64,000 nucleotides of DNA from Dyella monticola (GCF_003363155.1 NZ_QRBE01000007.1:1-64000), one strand, 5' to 3'. Positions 30,201 to 40,228 are shown, counted from the stretch's first letter. The notes: generated from the letters alone by a model not told the origin. Translations and numbers: made by a program.

Positions 30201-30411
30201 CGTTGGTTTTCCACACGCCGCCATCGACGGCGCCGAAATAGAAATGCCGGTCGTCGCCGGGAACGCCGCTCACGGCCAGCACGCGGCCGCCACGGAACGG
30301 CCCTATCAGGCGCCAGTGCAGGCTCTGAAATAGCGAAGGATCGACGGTGGCGTGAGCAGCAAACGCGGTGGCGATGCCCAGTATCGGTAGGACGAGATGA
30401 CGCAGGCGCAC
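27292..30411 (-). CDS. Large exported BNR/sortilin-like beta-propeller protein (paralogue A)
   Basis: 1039 residues from GTG 30411. The start is chosen because the following residues form a signal peptide (LVLPILGIATAFAAHA) that aligns with its paralogue. The upstream extension to 30744 would overlap the TonB receptor gene and looks non-coding. At least eleven BNR/Asp-box repeats of the type (R/K)S-D-GG--W are visible, for example KTNDAGRTWQP, RSTDGGQHWDK and RSDDGGSHWNH, giving one or two propellers over residues about 30-720. A C-terminal FlgD-like Ig region (GMHRFVWNLRYAAKG, PPGQYTVELAVDG) and a helical tail follow. Proteins of this type are annotated as sortilin/VPS10 or glycosyl hydrolase-like, and their true ligand is unknown. 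Confidence 0.82.
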   Translation of the reverse strand: MRLRHLVLPILGIATAFAAHATVDPSLFQSLHWRLIGPFRGGRVLAVSGVPGDDRHFYFGAVDGGVWKTNDAGRTWQPIFDGENVGSIGALALAPSRPDTIYVGTGEADMRSDIAHGNGMYKSTDGGKSWTHLGLDDSRQIGRILVDPRNPDVVYVAALGHAYGPNAERGVFRSTDGGQHWDKVLFKDNDTGAIDMAFKPGDPNTIYAALWQTRRPPWSVYPPSNGPGSGLYVTHDGGSHWAQVQGNGFAAHPGRIGLATALSDPNRVYALVDAPNGEGGLYRSDDGGSHWNHVTDDQRIWQRGWYFNRLTVDPKNASRVWVMNTIVLRSDNGGKQFIALKGDPTGDDFHEMWIDPTNSNRQILGVDQGTLITLNGGATWSSWYNQPTAQIYHVSTDNRFPYWVYGAQQDSGAVALPSRGTSSDGITMAQFHEITPGGESDMIAPDPDDHDIVYGGRVDKLDMRTEQVRSIDPTLAYPAAHYRVAWTLPLAFSKRNTKVLYFANQRLFRTADGGDHWAPISPDLTRPDAGVPSNLDAPTATDDDHVDKRRGVIYTIAPSPLTAKTLWVGTDDGLVWRTDDEGTHWSNVTPAALTPWSKVGGIEPSHFSPNVAYLAIDRHRLDDDAPYIYRTEDGGKNWTRIDSGIPSNSFVNVVREDPERKGLLYAGTEKGMYVSFDDGAHWQPLQQNLPPTSVRDIDVHQDDLVIATHGRGFWIMDDMTALRQMNGASTTAVTLFKPQDAIRVRRAAFTGTPMPKDEPAAPNPPDGAIIDYALPVHVKGPVTLAILDAQNNKVRSFSSEDKPPMLDPTKLEFAPEWVPIPTPLLTTPGMHRFVWNLRYAAKGQAQSHRRGKDGVWAPPGQYTVELAVDGHTYRQPLTIKPDPRVTVSVAAMQREFELASKVETASAQASSAAAEAKQLLKALEDRQAHTSGALHDQVTALMTHTSDISGMPLHEDPRDSVGAPPRRTDSLRALSMNFQKLLGAVDDADADPSPDAQSSYTTLTQTLTTSLNTWQNLKQHDLAGLNDKLKAAGLKPITL

Positions 30412-30713
30412 GGGGATATCTCGGTGGGGGCGATGGCTTGCCCCATCTTCACATTCGAGGAGAAGGTCGACGTGAGGGCATCCAGCGCAACGCTTCGCAT
30501 GCGCGACAACATAGCGCGAGGCATCACGTCCAACGCATTGTCCCTCTATGCGCCTCGACCCCTCACCCGACGCTCTCCCATGCAGGAAGAGGGGGCGGAT
30601 GCCGCAATGTAACGCTAGCGCGCGCAAATCCAAAGGGTAAACCGATGGCATATGGTCAAGGGCGTTACCATGCGCGATAAAACACGGCTGCCCCGCCCTT
30701 ACCTGGATGCCGC
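30412..30713. other. Divergent intergenic region between propeller A and the TonB receptor
   Basis: 302 bases that must hold both divergent promoters. I see an imperfect C/G-rich palindrome at about 30559-30597 (CCCCTCACCC and GGAAGAGGGGGCGG) and no protein gene. No sigma-70 pair is convincing on either strand. Confidence 0.4.
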
Positions 30714-32885
30714 ATGCTGCACTTGCGTCGAACGATTCTTTCATTGGCTTTGCTGATGTCGCTCGCTTGCCTTCCGGCCCATGCGCAGGACGATGCCAGT
30801 CAAAGTCAGGGCACCCGGAAAACCACCAATCTGCCGGCGGTGAACGTGCATGCCGAGGATTGGAGGAAATATCAGAAAGCCAAGCTGATGTACCAGATGC
30901 CTGAGGTCGATGGTCCCAAGATCACCGTGACCAAGAAGACCACGGTCACGCATCTGGATAACCAGCCCACGGTGATCGGCAATAATCTCAATCAGGCACT
31001 GGCGCGCACGCCGGGCGTGCTGGTTTCCGAACAGCCCACGCCAACGCAGTTCAACTTCAGTTATCGCGGTATTGGCAATCCGCAGGAATCGGAATTCGTA
31101 CTGGTGATGCAGGACGGCATCCCCATGGAGGGCGATTGGATCGGCTTTCCTACGTTGTACGCCTTTCCGATGACGCAAAGCCTGTCGGAGATCCAGTTGA
31201 TCCGTGGTGGTTCGAGCTTGTTGTATGGGCCGGAGCCGGCACCGGTGATCAACGTGGTGTCGAAGCGGCCGGCCCCGGGCACGCCGCTCACCATGACCAC
31301 TGAAAATGTGGTTGGCGAGCATGGTTTGTTCTCCAGCTATAACGCCATCGAGCGCAACCAGGGCGCGTGGGCATTCCGTGTCGATGCCGGTTACGTGCAT
31401 AGCGACGGTACGCGTGCCAATGATGGTTCGCAGAATCGCCAAGCCGATTTTTATCTGGCCTATCGTCCCGACGAACATCAGCAATGGTGGCTGGATTTCC
31501 ACGCCATCAGTGCGGTCTCCGGCGATCCGGGCCGGCTGAGCTATACGCAATGGGAGCAGGATCCGCGAACGATCACCACGCCTTACAACCGCGATTGGGT
31601 GAACCGCGACCAGCTCGTGCTCTGCCATACGCATGATTTCGGCAACAACTGGTCATTGGAAGCCAAGCTCTGGTTTACGTACCAGGATCTGGTCAGCCGC
31701 GCGGCCAATCCACAGCTGCCGGGAGCGCCACCGCCGAGCAGCACCACGCTGCAGGATGAAGCTTTCCGTACGTACGGTGCCGATGTACGCCTGCGCAAGA
31801 ACTGGGGACACGGCAATGCGTTCACGGTGGGCACAGTGTTGTTCCATGGCAACGATCCGTTCCGTCAATGGAGCAATCCGGACCTGATGGTGACGCGTGA
31901 CGATCACAGCGGCACGCAGGTCTTGAACGAGAAACGATCCACGCAATACCAATCGCTGTTTGCCGAAAACGTGTTCCGTTTGCCATACCGTTTTCATTTC
32001 GTGCCTTCCGTGCGGCTTGAGAATGAGCACATTGCGGTGGACGAAACGGTACGGCCGCCATTCCTGTCGCGTCCGCTCATCAACGAATCGGACAGTCGCC
32101 ATCTGCCGCTGTTTGGCTTGGGATTGGGCAATGATTTCGGGCATGGCAACGAAACGTATTTCAACGTGTCGCAAGGCTGGCGCCCGTTGCGTTATTTCGA
32201 CATCGCATCGCCCTTCAGCAATCTGGTGCCGGGGCATGACGCGCAGCTTTCCAAGTCGGTTTCGTGGGAAGCGGGCGTGCACGGCGCGCCGGTAACGGGC
32301 TTGTATTACGACGTGAGCGCGTTCTGGATCGATTTCAAGAATCGCCTGGAAACGCAATACATCAATGCCATCGACACGATCGAAGTAAACACCGGCGATA
32401 CGCGCAGCCGTGGTGTGGAAGGTCAGCTCGATTACGACTTCTTCGCCACCACGCACTGGGCGACCGAGGGACAGCATCTTGAAGCCTTTATCAACGGTAG
32501 CCTGCTCAACGCGCGATTCACTGGGAGCAGTATTCCGGGACAGGTCGGCAAGACGCCGGCTTTCTCGCCGGATTATCTTCTGAAAACCGGCGTCACCTGG
32601 CGCAACGAGCGCGTGAAGCTCAGCCTGACGGCTGTCTCGTCCGCGGCGCAGTACTGGCAGGATTCCGATGCGTCGTACGGCAGCGGCGAAACCTTCATGC
32701 CGGCGCGTATTCCGGCGTATACGGTGGTGGATCTGGCCTCCGATTGGCAGCTCAATCACTCGCTTCGCTTGTTGGCTGGCATCAGCAATCTTGGCAATCG
32801 CCATTACTTCGATCGCGTTTGGCAAAATGGCTTGGAGCCCGCGTTTGGTAGAACTTGGTATACCGGCTTTGCGTTGACGTACTGA
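30714..32885 (+). CDS. TonB-dependent outer-membrane receptor
   Basis: 723 residues. A signal peptide (ILSLALLMSLACLPAHAQ) is followed by a plug domain: NNLNQALARTPGVLVSEQP, FSYRGIGNPQESEF and IQLIRGGSSLLYGPEPAPVI. A 22-strand barrel ends in the terminal aromatic-rich strand RTWYTGFALTY. The plug resembles FecA/siderophore-type receptors, but the substrate cannot be read from sequence. It sits between two paralogous propeller proteins, with the downstream one 36 bases after its stop. This suggests it imports a ligand that those proteins bind or release. Confidence 0.93.
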   Translation: MLHLRRTILSLALLMSLACLPAHAQDDASQSQGTRKTTNLPAVNVHAEDWRKYQKAKLMYQMPEVDGPKITVTKKTTVTHLDNQPTVIGNNLNQALARTPGVLVSEQPTPTQFNFSYRGIGNPQESEFVLVMQDGIPMEGDWIGFPTLYAFPMTQSLSEIQLIRGGSSLLYGPEPAPVINVVSKRPAPGTPLTMTTENVVGEHGLFSSYNAIERNQGAWAFRVDAGYVHSDGTRANDGSQNRQADFYLAYRPDEHQQWWLDFHAISAVSGDPGRLSYTQWEQDPRTITTPYNRDWVNRDQLVLCHTHDFGNNWSLEAKLWFTYQDLVSRAANPQLPGAPPPSSTTLQDEAFRTYGADVRLRKNWGHGNAFTVGTVLFHGNDPFRQWSNPDLMVTRDDHSGTQVLNEKRSTQYQSLFAENVFRLPYRFHFVPSVRLENEHIAVDETVRPPFLSRPLINESDSRHLPLFGLGLGNDFGHGNETYFNVSQGWRPLRYFDIASPFSNLVPGHDAQLSKSVSWEAGVHGAPVTGLYYDVSAFWIDFKNRLETQYINAIDTIEVNTGDTRSRGVEGQLDYDFFATTHWATEGQHLEAFINGSLLNARFTGSSIPGQVGKTPAFSPDYLLKTGVTWRNERVKLSLTAVSSAAQYWQDSDASYGSGETFMPARIPAYTVVDLASDWQLNHSLRLLAGISNLGNRHYFDRVWQNGLEPAFGRTWYTGFALTY

Positions 32886-32921
32886 CAACGCAAACGTCCT
32901 TTGCTTGCTGGGGAGTTCATC

Positions 32922-35900
32922 ATGTCGAAACGCTTTTTTCTTGGTTCTCTTTCAGTCATCGCGAGCGCATGGCTGCTCGCCGGCGCCATGCCTCTGCATG
33001 CGGACACGCGGCCGATGGCAAGCGTGAGCGATGCACTGGAATGGCGTCTGGTCGGCCCGTTCCGCGGCGGCTGGGCGACCATGGCCGCGGGCGATCCCAG
33101 CCGACCGGATACCTTCTACATCGGCACGGCGGGCGGCGGTGTTTGGAAGACGAGCGATGCTGGCCGCACGTGGCAGCCGACATTCGACAGCATGCCATCG
33201 GCGCCGATCGGTGCGATGGCTGTGGCTCCGTCCAACCCCAACGTGATCTATGCCGGCTCCGGCCAGGTTGCCGCGCGTTATGACGTGGCGGCCGGCAACG
33301 GTATGTATCGCTCCAGTGATGGTGGCAAGACGTGGCAGCACATCGGGCTCACGGCGAGCAAGCATATCGGCCGCATTGTGGTCGATCCGCATGATGCGAA
33401 CACGCTGCTGGTCGGCGTGCTTGGCCATTATTTCGGGCCGAATAAAGAACGTGGCGTTTACCGTTCCACCGATGGTGGCAAAACCTGGACGCAGACGTTG
33501 TCCATCGATGCCGACACCGGCGTGGTCGATCTGGCGGCCGATCCGTCCAATCCGAACATCGTGTATGCCGCAGCGTGGCAGGTACGCAATTATCCGTGGC
33601 TGTCGTATTTTCAGCCGAATGCAGGACCGGGAAGCGGGCTGTACAAATCGACGGATGGAGGCGTGACCTGGAAACGTATCAGCGGCGGCGGTTGGCCGAG
33701 CGGTACGCTGGCGCGCATCGGTATCGCAACGGCGAGCGGGAATCGCGTGTATGCGGTAGTGAACTCGGCCAACCCGCGGAAGGATAGTGGCCTGTACCGC
33801 TCCGACGATGGCGGCGCGAGCTGGCAGGCGGTCAGCCATGAATCGTGGTTGCCGAACGACTACTTCAGTCGCATCACGACCGATCCGCAGGATCGCGATC
33901 GAATTTATTCCGCCGGGCAGTCGATTCGTCGTTCCGACGATGGCGGCAAGCATTGGGACATCTTCAAAGGTGCGCCGGGCGGCGACGACTATCACTTCCT
34001 GTGGATCGATCCGCGCGATTCGCAACGCATGATCGCGGCGAGCGATCAGGGTGCGGTCGTGACTGTCAACGGCGGCAACACGTGGAGCAGTTGGTACAAC
34101 CAGCCGACTGGTCAGTTCTATCACCTCGCCACGGACAATCAGTTCCCTTATTGGATTTATTCAGGCCAGCAGGATTCGGGCACGGTAGGCATTGCCAGCC
34201 GGAGCGATTACGGTGCGATTTCCTATCGCGACTGGCGTCCGGTCGGGGGCGATGAACGTGACTACGATGTACCGTATCCGGATGATCCCAATCTCGTTTT
34301 CGGCTCCGGCCTTGGTGGACGCGTATCGCGTTGGGATCGCCGCACGGGTGTCGTGCAGAATGTCGCGCCGTGGCCGGTAAGCAGTTACGGCCAGCGCGCC
34401 ACCGAATTCAAATACCACTACACGTGGATCACTCCGATCGCGTTTTCAGCCAAGCCGCCTTACGCACTGTATCTCGGCGCACAGGTGTTGTTCCGCAGCA
34501 CCGATCAAGGCCAGCACTGGGACGTGATCAGTCCCGATCTCAGCGCGAAGAAGCAAGGCGCCACCGGCTGCCAGGGCAACCCCAATGCGCAACAGGCACG
34601 CGATTGCGGTTTTGGGGTGATTTACAGCATCGCGCCATCGTCTTTCACGAACGACGAAATCTGGATCGGCACGGACGACGGCTCCATCCAGCTCACGCGC
34701 GATGATGGCAAGAGTTGGCAAAACGTCACACCGAAGGATCTGCCGGCCTGGGGTATCGTCAGTTCGCTCGACCTTTCGCCATTGAAGCAGGGCACAGCCT
34801 ACGCCGCGGTCGATAACCATCGTCAGGACGATTTCCGTCCCCATGTGTGGCGCACGCACGATTACGGCAAAACCTGGACGGATATTTCTGCCGGCTTGCC
34901 TCAAGATGATTTCGTCAGCGTGGTGCGCACCGACACGCAGCGCGAGGGTTTGTTGTTCGCGGGCACTGATCGCGGTGTGTTCGTTTCATTCGACGACGGC
35001 GCGCATTGGCAATCGCTGCAACACAATTTGCCCACTGCGTGGGTGCGCGACTTGGCGATACATGGCGACGATCTGGTCGCCGGTACGCAAGGTCGTGCGA
35101 TTTGGATTCTCGACGACATCACTCCCTTGCGTCAGGCCGGCGTCGCGCACCAGACCATGCTCTATACACCGGCCACCGCCGTGCGCGTGCGTGCTAATGA
35201 AAACAGAGACACACCGCTGCCACCGGATGAGCCGCTTGGCAAGAATCCGCCCGCCGGCGCCATCATCGATTATCAGTTGGCGAGCGCGGCCAAGGGGCCG
35301 GTAACGCTGGATATTCGCGATAGCGATGGCAATCTGGTGCGTCACTTCTCCAGCGCCGACAAGCCGGAGGATTTACCGGCCCAGCGTTATTTCCAGAAGG
35401 GCTGGCTGGGTTCGCCGCAAACACTCAGTGCGAGCGCAGGTGCGCATCGCTTCGTGTGGAATTTGCGCTACCCGCGTCCGGAGGCTTTGCTCTATGGCTA
35501 CAGCATCGCAGCGACCTGGGATTCGGACACGCCGCTTACGCCGGAAGGCCCGATGGTGGTGCCAGGCAAGTACGAAGTCGTGCTCACGGTGGACGGCAAG
35601 TCCTATCGCGCACCGCTGAACGTGATCGGCGATCCGCGCGTCACGCTGGATCAACATGCATTGACCGAAGGTTTATCGTTCTCGCGTGAGGTCGGCACCG
35701 CCCTGCAGCAGATATGGCGAACCGATGGTGAAGTCGATGCCGTGCGCGATCAGCTCGATGACGCGAAGAAAAAGCTGGGCGACGATGCCGTACATCAATC
35801 GTTGCGCGCGGAGATCGACGCCGTGCGCACGAAAACCGATGCGCTGGTTTCCGGTGAAGGCGAAATGTCCACCAACGTGGACGCCATGAACGATGCGCTC

Positions 35901-36140
35901 ACCGCCATTGCCACGGATGTGGAAGGCGCCGATCGCGCGCCGACCGATGGACAACGTCAGGCGTTCGCCGAGTACAAGGCGAATCTCGATAAAGCCGTTA
36001 CGCAATGGCAGGCGATTCGCGGTACGGATTTGGTTACCCTCAACGCGCATTTGCATGCCGCGGGGATGAAGCCGATCACGGTGCCGCCACCCAGTCAGCT
36101 GCATGCCGATGCGCCTCTCGATTCGGATGATGTTCCCTGA
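32922..36140 (+). CDS. Large exported BNR/sortilin-like beta-propeller protein (paralogue B)
   Basis: 1072 residues from ATG 32922, with GGGGAG upstream and a signal peptide ending near PLHA-D. It has the same architecture as the minus-strand paralogue: a start with EWRLVGPFRGGWATM (paralogue A: HWRLIGPFRGGRVLA), eleven or so Asp-box repeats (KTSDAGRTWQP, RSSDGGKTWQH, RSDDGGKHWDI), the shared segment TWSSWYNQPTGQFYHLATDN, a FlgD-like Ig region (GAHRFVWNLRYPRPE) and a coiled helical tail. It probably forms one transcription unit with the TonB receptor. A terminator follows at 36190. Confidence 0.85.
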   Translation: MSKRFFLGSLSVIASAWLLAGAMPLHADTRPMASVSDALEWRLVGPFRGGWATMAAGDPSRPDTFYIGTAGGGVWKTSDAGRTWQPTFDSMPSAPIGAMAVAPSNPNVIYAGSGQVAARYDVAAGNGMYRSSDGGKTWQHIGLTASKHIGRIVVDPHDANTLLVGVLGHYFGPNKERGVYRSTDGGKTWTQTLSIDADTGVVDLAADPSNPNIVYAAAWQVRNYPWLSYFQPNAGPGSGLYKSTDGGVTWKRISGGGWPSGTLARIGIATASGNRVYAVVNSANPRKDSGLYRSDDGGASWQAVSHESWLPNDYFSRITTDPQDRDRIYSAGQSIRRSDDGGKHWDIFKGAPGGDDYHFLWIDPRDSQRMIAASDQGAVVTVNGGNTWSSWYNQPTGQFYHLATDNQFPYWIYSGQQDSGTVGIASRSDYGAISYRDWRPVGGDERDYDVPYPDDPNLVFGSGLGGRVSRWDRRTGVVQNVAPWPVSSYGQRATEFKYHYTWITPIAFSAKPPYALYLGAQVLFRSTDQGQHWDVISPDLSAKKQGATGCQGNPNAQQARDCGFGVIYSIAPSSFTNDEIWIGTDDGSIQLTRDDGKSWQNVTPKDLPAWGIVSSLDLSPLKQGTAYAAVDNHRQDDFRPHVWRTHDYGKTWTDISAGLPQDDFVSVVRTDTQREGLLFAGTDRGVFVSFDDGAHWQSLQHNLPTAWVRDLAIHGDDLVAGTQGRAIWILDDITPLRQAGVAHQTMLYTPATAVRVRANENRDTPLPPDEPLGKNPPAGAIIDYQLASAAKGPVTLDIRDSDGNLVRHFSSADKPEDLPAQRYFQKGWLGSPQTLSASAGAHRFVWNLRYPRPEALLYGYSIAATWDSDTPLTPEGPMVVPGKYEVVLTVDGKSYRAPLNVIGDPRVTLDQHALTEGLSFSREVGTALQQIWRTDGEVDAVRDQLDDAKKKLGDDAVHQSLRAEIDAVRTKTDALVSGEGEMSTNVDAMNDALTAIATDVEGADRAPTDGQRQAFAEYKANLDKAVTQWQAIRGTDLVTLNAHLHAAGMKPITVPPPSQLHADAPLDSDDVP

Positions 36141-36189
36141 TCGTTTCAAGCGCACGTTACTGTCATATTTCATGCTGGATATTGCACTG

Positions 36190-36219
36190 CACGACCGCGG
36201 AAGCGGTCGTGTTTGTTTT
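36190..36219 (+). terminator. Rho-independent terminator of the receptor/propeller unit
   Basis: CACGACCGC (36190-36198) pairs perfectly with GCGGTCGTG (36103+100 to 36211) around a GGAA tetraloop, followed by TTTGTTTTA. It lies 50 bases after the propeller B stop and separates it from the formate island. Confidence 0.88.
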
Positions 36220-36413
36220 ACGGCAGTTAAAAAATCGCCTGCGTGTGCACATTTGATCGGGCGCCCTCTTCAATGTAGACGATGTCATGCTGCGAAGCGG
36301 TAAGGCTGCATTATTGCGATCGCCGGTTTTACGCTTTTTAGGCTACAGTCGCGCTTGTCGCCAACGCGATAGGTTGGTTGTTGTCCCTGGTTGAAACTGC
36401 ATGGGAGACGAGC

Positions 36414-38060
36414 ATGACTGTCGTGCCTGAAGCTGTAGCCACGCCGAGGGGAACGGCGTCGGGTTGGTTGGCAAGGGAACGTACCGTTGCAGGCCCGCGC
36501 TTCAATCGCTGGCTGGTGCCGCCGGCGGCGTTGGCGATCCATTTGTGTATCGGCATGGCGTATGGTTTTTCGGTGTTCTGGCTGCCGATGAGCAAGCTGG
36601 TGCCGGGGGCGGAAAGTTGTGAAAGCCTGGGTTTTTTCGCGCAGCTTTTTGCACGATCGTGCAACTGGACCGTGCCCGCCGTTACGCATATTTTCGAAAC
36701 CTTCATCGCCATGCTCGGCATTTCCGCCGCGATCTGGGGTGGCTGGCTGGAACATGCCGGGCCACGCAAGGCCGGTTTTATTGCGGCGTTGTGCTGGGGC
36801 GGTGGGCTGCTGATCGGCGGCATCGGCGTATCGATGCATCAGTTGTGGCTGGTGTTTCTCGGGTGCGGTGTATTAGGTGGCGTTGGACTCGGCATCGGCT
36901 ACATCGCGCCGGTATCCACGCTGATCAAATGGTTTCCCGATCGCCGAGGCATGGCGACCGGTTTCGCCATCATGGGCTTTGGCGGCGGCGCGATGATCGG
37001 CGCACCGATCGCCGTGGCGTTGATGGCGCACTTTACGCGCGGCGGCATTTCCGGCGTGGCCGACACGCTGATGGTGATGGGTGTGCTCTACATCATTGCC
37101 ATGTCGGCGGGGGCATTCGGTTTTCGCGTGCCGCCCAGTGGCTGGAAGCCGCAGGGGTGGAGTGGTGAGGCAGCAGTAGGCAACCGCCTCATCACGACCA
37201 AGCACGTGCATGTGAACCGCGCGTGGAAAACACCGCAATTCTGGATGCTCTGGATCGTGCTGTGCATGAACGTGACAGCCGGCATCGGCGTGCTTGCGAT
37301 GGCCAGCCCGATGTTCCAGGAGGTGTTTGGTGGGCGGCTGCTGGGCCTCGCTGCGGCAACCGCACTGACGACGGCGCAGAAAGCATCGATCGTTGCCGCG
37401 GCGGCAGGGCTGGTGGGCCTGCTCAGCCTATTCAACAGCCTCGGTCGCATCTTCTGGGCGTGGGCATCGGATTTCATCGGCCGCAAGACCACGTATGTCG
37501 TGTTCTTCCTGCTGGGCATCGTGCTGTATTGCAGCTTGCCCACGCTCGGTCACATGGGGCTCGCGGGCGTTTTCGTGATCGTCGCGTGCGTGATCATTTC
37601 CATGTACGGCGGCGGTTTTTCCACCGTACCGGCCTACCTCGCCGATATTTTCGGTACGCAAATGGTCGGCGCCATTCATGGACGCCTGCTGACGGCGTGG
37701 TCGGTGGCCGGCGTGGTGGGGCCGTTCCTGATTGCCGCCCTGCGTCAGGCGCAGCTGGATGCCGGCGTGGCCAAGAACCTCGTTTACGACCGTACGCTCT
37801 ATATCCTGGCCGGCCTGTTGCTGATTGGCCTTATCGCCAATTTAATGGTCAGGCCGGTCAAGGAAGCGCACCATATGAGCGAAGCGGAGCTCGAACACGA
37901 ACGTTCGCTGCAACACGAGGCCCCGCACGTTACCGCGAATGCCGATCAGGCAGCGCGTGGCGGGTTTGGCATCGTGGGTGTGATGGCCTGGGCCCTGGTC
38001 GGCGTTCCGTTCCTGATCGGCGTATGGATCGCGCTCAGCAAGGCTGCCGCGTTGTTTTAA
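36414..38060 (+). CDS. OFA-type MFS transporter (probable formate/oxalate-related)
   Basis: 548 residues from ATG 36414, with GGAGACGAGC upstream. About twelve membrane helices are visible. MFS signatures include the cytoplasmic loop [20 protein letters not shown] typical of the oxalate:formate antiporter (OFA) family, and [15 protein letters not shown]. It is longer than OxlT (about 420), with extra hydrophilic sequence between helices and at the C-terminus ([15 protein letters not shown]). It ends 11 bases before fdsG in the formate dehydrogenase operon, so formate or an oxalate-like acid is the likely substrate. This is inference from context. Confidence 0.85.
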   Translation: MTVVPEAVATPRGTASGWLARERTVAGPRFNRWLVPPAALAIHLCIGMAYGFSVFWLPMSKLVPGAESCESLGFFAQLFARSCNWTVPAVTHIFETFIAMLGISAAIWGGWLEHAGPRKAGFIAALCWGGGLLIGGIGVSMHQLWLVFLGCGVLGGVGLGIGYIAPVSTLIKWFPDRRGMATGFAIMGFGGGAMIGAPIAVALMAHFTRGGISGVADTLMVMGVLYIIAMSAGAFGFRVPPSGWKPQGWSGEAAVGNRLITTKHVHVNRAWKTPQFWMLWIVLCMNVTAGIGVLAMASPMFQEVFGGRLLGLAAATALTTAQKASIVAAAAGLVGLLSLFNSLGRIFWAWASDFIGRKTTYVVFFLLGIVLYCSLPTLGHMGLAGVFVIVACVIISMYGGGFSTVPAYLADIFGTQMVGAIHGRLLTAWSVAGVVGPFLIAALRQAQLDAGVAKNLVYDRTLYILAGLLLIGLIANLMVRPVKEAHHMSEAELEHERSLQHEAPHVTANADQAARGGFGIVGVMAWALVGVPFLIGVWIALSKAAALF

Positions 38061-38071
38061 GGACTGCCACG

Positions 38072-38572
38072 ATGAAACCCGCCAAAAGCGTCGCACCGCT
38101 GCCGCCGATCGATGAGACGATTGGCAACGCCGTACGCGAGGTCACCGAACGGCTGAAGGATCAGCCCGGCGCGCTGCTTCCGGTGCTGCACGCTATCCAA
38201 GCTTCCTTGGGCCATGTGCCGGAGGAGGCCATACCGCTGATTGCGCGGGAGATGAATCTCTCCCGCGCCGACGTGCATGGTGTGCTGACGTTCTATCACT
38301 TCTTCCGCACGCGTCCGGCCGGCCGGCGCGTCATCTATCTGTGCCGCGCCGAATCCTGCCAGGCGATGGGTGCGGTAAAGCTCGAACAGCACGTAAAAGC
38401 GCGCTTGGGCGTCGATTTTCACGAAACCACCGCAGACGGTGCGTGGACACTGGAGCCGGTGTACTGCCTGGGCAACTGCGCATGCTCGCCCGCGCTGATG
38501 GTCGATGACGAATTGAAAGGTCGCGTTACGCCGGAAAGCTTCGATGCATGGTTGCAGTCGGAGGCGACATGA
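38072..38572 (+). CDS. fdsG: NAD-dependent formate dehydrogenase gamma subunit (NuoE-like)
   Basis: 166 residues. FdsG carries a [2Fe-2S] cluster and is homologous to NuoE. The four Cys ligands are C91, C96, C132 and C136 in [10 protein letters not shown] and CLGNCACSP. The N-terminal helical part includes [20 protein letters not shown], as in NuoE. It starts 11 bases after the MFS gene and overlaps fdsB by four bases. With FdsB it forms the diaphorase module that passes electrons from formate to NAD+. Confidence 0.95.
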   Translation: MKPAKSVAPLPPIDETIGNAVREVTERLKDQPGALLPVLHAIQASLGHVPEEAIPLIAREMNLSRADVHGVLTFYHFFRTRPAGRRVIYLCRAESCQAMGAVKLEQHVKARLGVDFHETTADGAWTLEPVYCLGNCACSPALMVDDELKGRVTPESFDAWLQSEAT

Positions 38573-40128
38573 GCATCACCGTCTATGTACCGCGTGACGC
38601 CAGCGCCGTATCGTTGGGCGCAGACCAGATCGCCACCTGCATTGAAGCGGAAGCGGCATGTCGCGAGCTGGATGTGCGCATCGTGCGCAACGGTTCGCGC
38701 GGCCTGTATTGGCTGGAGCCGATGGTGGAAGTGGAAACGGCCAAGGGACGCGTGGCGTATGGGCCGGTGCAGCCCGCCGATGTCATGGGCCTGTTCGATG
38801 CCGACTTTTTGCACGGCGGTGAAGACGTCCTGGCGCTGGGACCTACGCAAGACATCCCCTGGCTGAAAAGCCAGCAGCGACTCACGTTCGCGCGCGTGGG
38901 CATCGTCGATCCGCGTAGCGTGGACGATTACCTCTCGCAAGACGGTTATCGTGGCCTCGCTGCGGCATTGGCCATGGAACCGGCCGCAATCGTGCAAACG
39001 GTGACGGATTCGGGCCTGCGTGGCCGTGGCGGCGCGGCATTTCCCGCTGGCATCAAATGGAAAACCTGCCTGGACGTCAACGCCGACCAGAAATACATCG
39101 TCTGCAATGCGGATGAGGGCGATTCCGGCACGTTTTCCGATCGCATGATCATGGAAGGCGATCCCTTCGTGCTGATCGAGGGCATGACCATCGCAGGCCT
39201 CGCCGTGGGTGCGACGCGCGGCTACATTTATCTGCGCATCGAATACCCACATGCGCAGCGTGCGCTGGAAGCCGCCATCGCCGCCGCCGAGGCGCGCGGT
39301 TATCTCGGCGAGGATATCTGCGGGAGCGGCAAAGCCTTTCATCTGCAACTGCGCATGGCCGCCGGCGCCTACATCTGCGGCGAGGAAACCTCGCTGCTGG
39401 AAAGCCTGGAAGGCAAGCGCGGCCAGGTCCGCTTCAAACCGCCGCTGCCGGCCATCCAGGGTTTGTTCGGCAAGCCCACCGTGATCAATAACGTGATTAC
39501 GCTGGCGACGGTGCCGATCATCCTTGAGCGTGGCGCAGCCTTCTATCGCGATTACGGCATGGGCCGTTCGCGCGGCACGCTGCCGTTGCAGCTTGCCGGC
39601 AACGTGAAGCGGGCAGGGCTGGTGGAACGTGCGTTCGGGCTCACGCTGCGTGAATTGATCGAAGATTACGGCGGTGGCACGGCAAGCGGGCGGCCTGTGC
39701 GCGCGGTGCAAGTGGGTGGCCCGCTGGGTGCCTACATTCCGGTATCGCAACTGGACACGCCCATCGATTACGAAGCCTTCGCGGCCATCGGTGGCATGGT
39801 GGGGCATGGCGGTGTCGTGGTGTTCGACGATACGGTCGACATGGCCGCGCAAGCGCGCTTTGCGATGGAATTCTGTGCGATCGAATCCTGCGGCAAATGC
39901 ACGCCGTGTCGCATCGGCTCCATGCGCGGTGTGGAAGTGATCGATCGCATCATGGCCGGCGATATCGCCGAGCGTGAGCGTAACGAAGTGCTGCTGCGTG
40001 ATTTATGCCAGACCATGGTGGCCGGCTCGCTGTGTGCGCTGGGTGGTATGGCGCCGTTTCCGGTGTTGAGTGTGCTGGATCATTTTCATGAGGATTTTGA
40101 AGAACGGAAGCAGCAGATTGATTCATGA
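38569..40128 (+). CDS. fdsB: NAD-dependent formate dehydrogenase beta subunit (NuoF-like)
   Basis: 519 residues from ATG 38569. An N-terminal thioredoxin-like segment is followed by the NuoF-type FMN/NADH domain ([55 protein letters not shown]). The C-terminal [4Fe-4S] site is [12 protein letters not shown]. It accepts electrons from FdsA through iron-sulfur clusters and reduces NAD+. A 100-base gap with a palindrome separates it from fdsA, the only gap of that size in the operon. Confidence 0.96.
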   Translation: MSITVYVPRDASAVSLGADQIATCIEAEAACRELDVRIVRNGSRGLYWLEPMVEVETAKGRVAYGPVQPADVMGLFDADFLHGGEDVLALGPTQDIPWLKSQQRLTFARVGIVDPRSVDDYLSQDGYRGLAAALAMEPAAIVQTVTDSGLRGRGGAAFPAGIKWKTCLDVNADQKYIVCNADEGDSGTFSDRMIMEGDPFVLIEGMTIAGLAVGATRGYIYLRIEYPHAQRALEAAIAAAEARGYLGEDICGSGKAFHLQLRMAAGAYICGEETSLLESLEGKRGQVRFKPPLPAIQGLFGKPTVINNVITLATVPIILERGAAFYRDYGMGRSRGTLPLQLAGNVKRAGLVERAFGLTLRELIEDYGGGTASGRPVRAVQVGGPLGAYIPVSQLDTPIDYEAFAAIGGMVGHGGVVVFDDTVDMAAQARFAMEFCAIESCGKCTPCRIGSMRGVEVIDRIMAGDIAERERNEVLLRDLCQTMVAGSLCALGGMAPFPVLSVLDHFHEDFEERKQQIDS

Positions 40129-40144
40129 AAAACGCATCACGCCA

Positions 40145-40184
40145 CATTGCCACCATTCCCGCGAAAACGGGAATGACGGCAATG
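40145..40184. repeat. REP-type palindrome between fdsB and fdsA
   Basis: Nested arms CATTGCC (40145-40151)/GGCAATG (40178-40184) and ATTCCCG (40155-40161)/CGGGAAT (40168-40174) surround CGAAAA. The ATTCCCGCGAAAACGGGAAT core is of a kind widely scattered as REP elements in proteobacterial genomes. It lies inside the operon and could tune upstream mRNA stability, so that fdsGB and fdsA are made in different amounts. Confidence 0.75.
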
Positions 40185-40228
40185 GAGGCGGCACTGCTTG
40201 TGGCAAGAGTTTGAGGAGGTAGTCCATC

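Noticed and set aside
30412-30744. Extension of propeller A to an ATG-like start at 30744
   Set aside because: The extra ~110 residues are Cys/Arg/His-rich, would bury the signal peptide and would overlap the start of the TonB receptor gene.
38419-39852. 477-codon minus-strand frame opposite fdsB
   Set aside because: It lies wholly opposite the well-conserved fdsB and the end of fdsG, and has no ribosome-binding site or recognisable domain.
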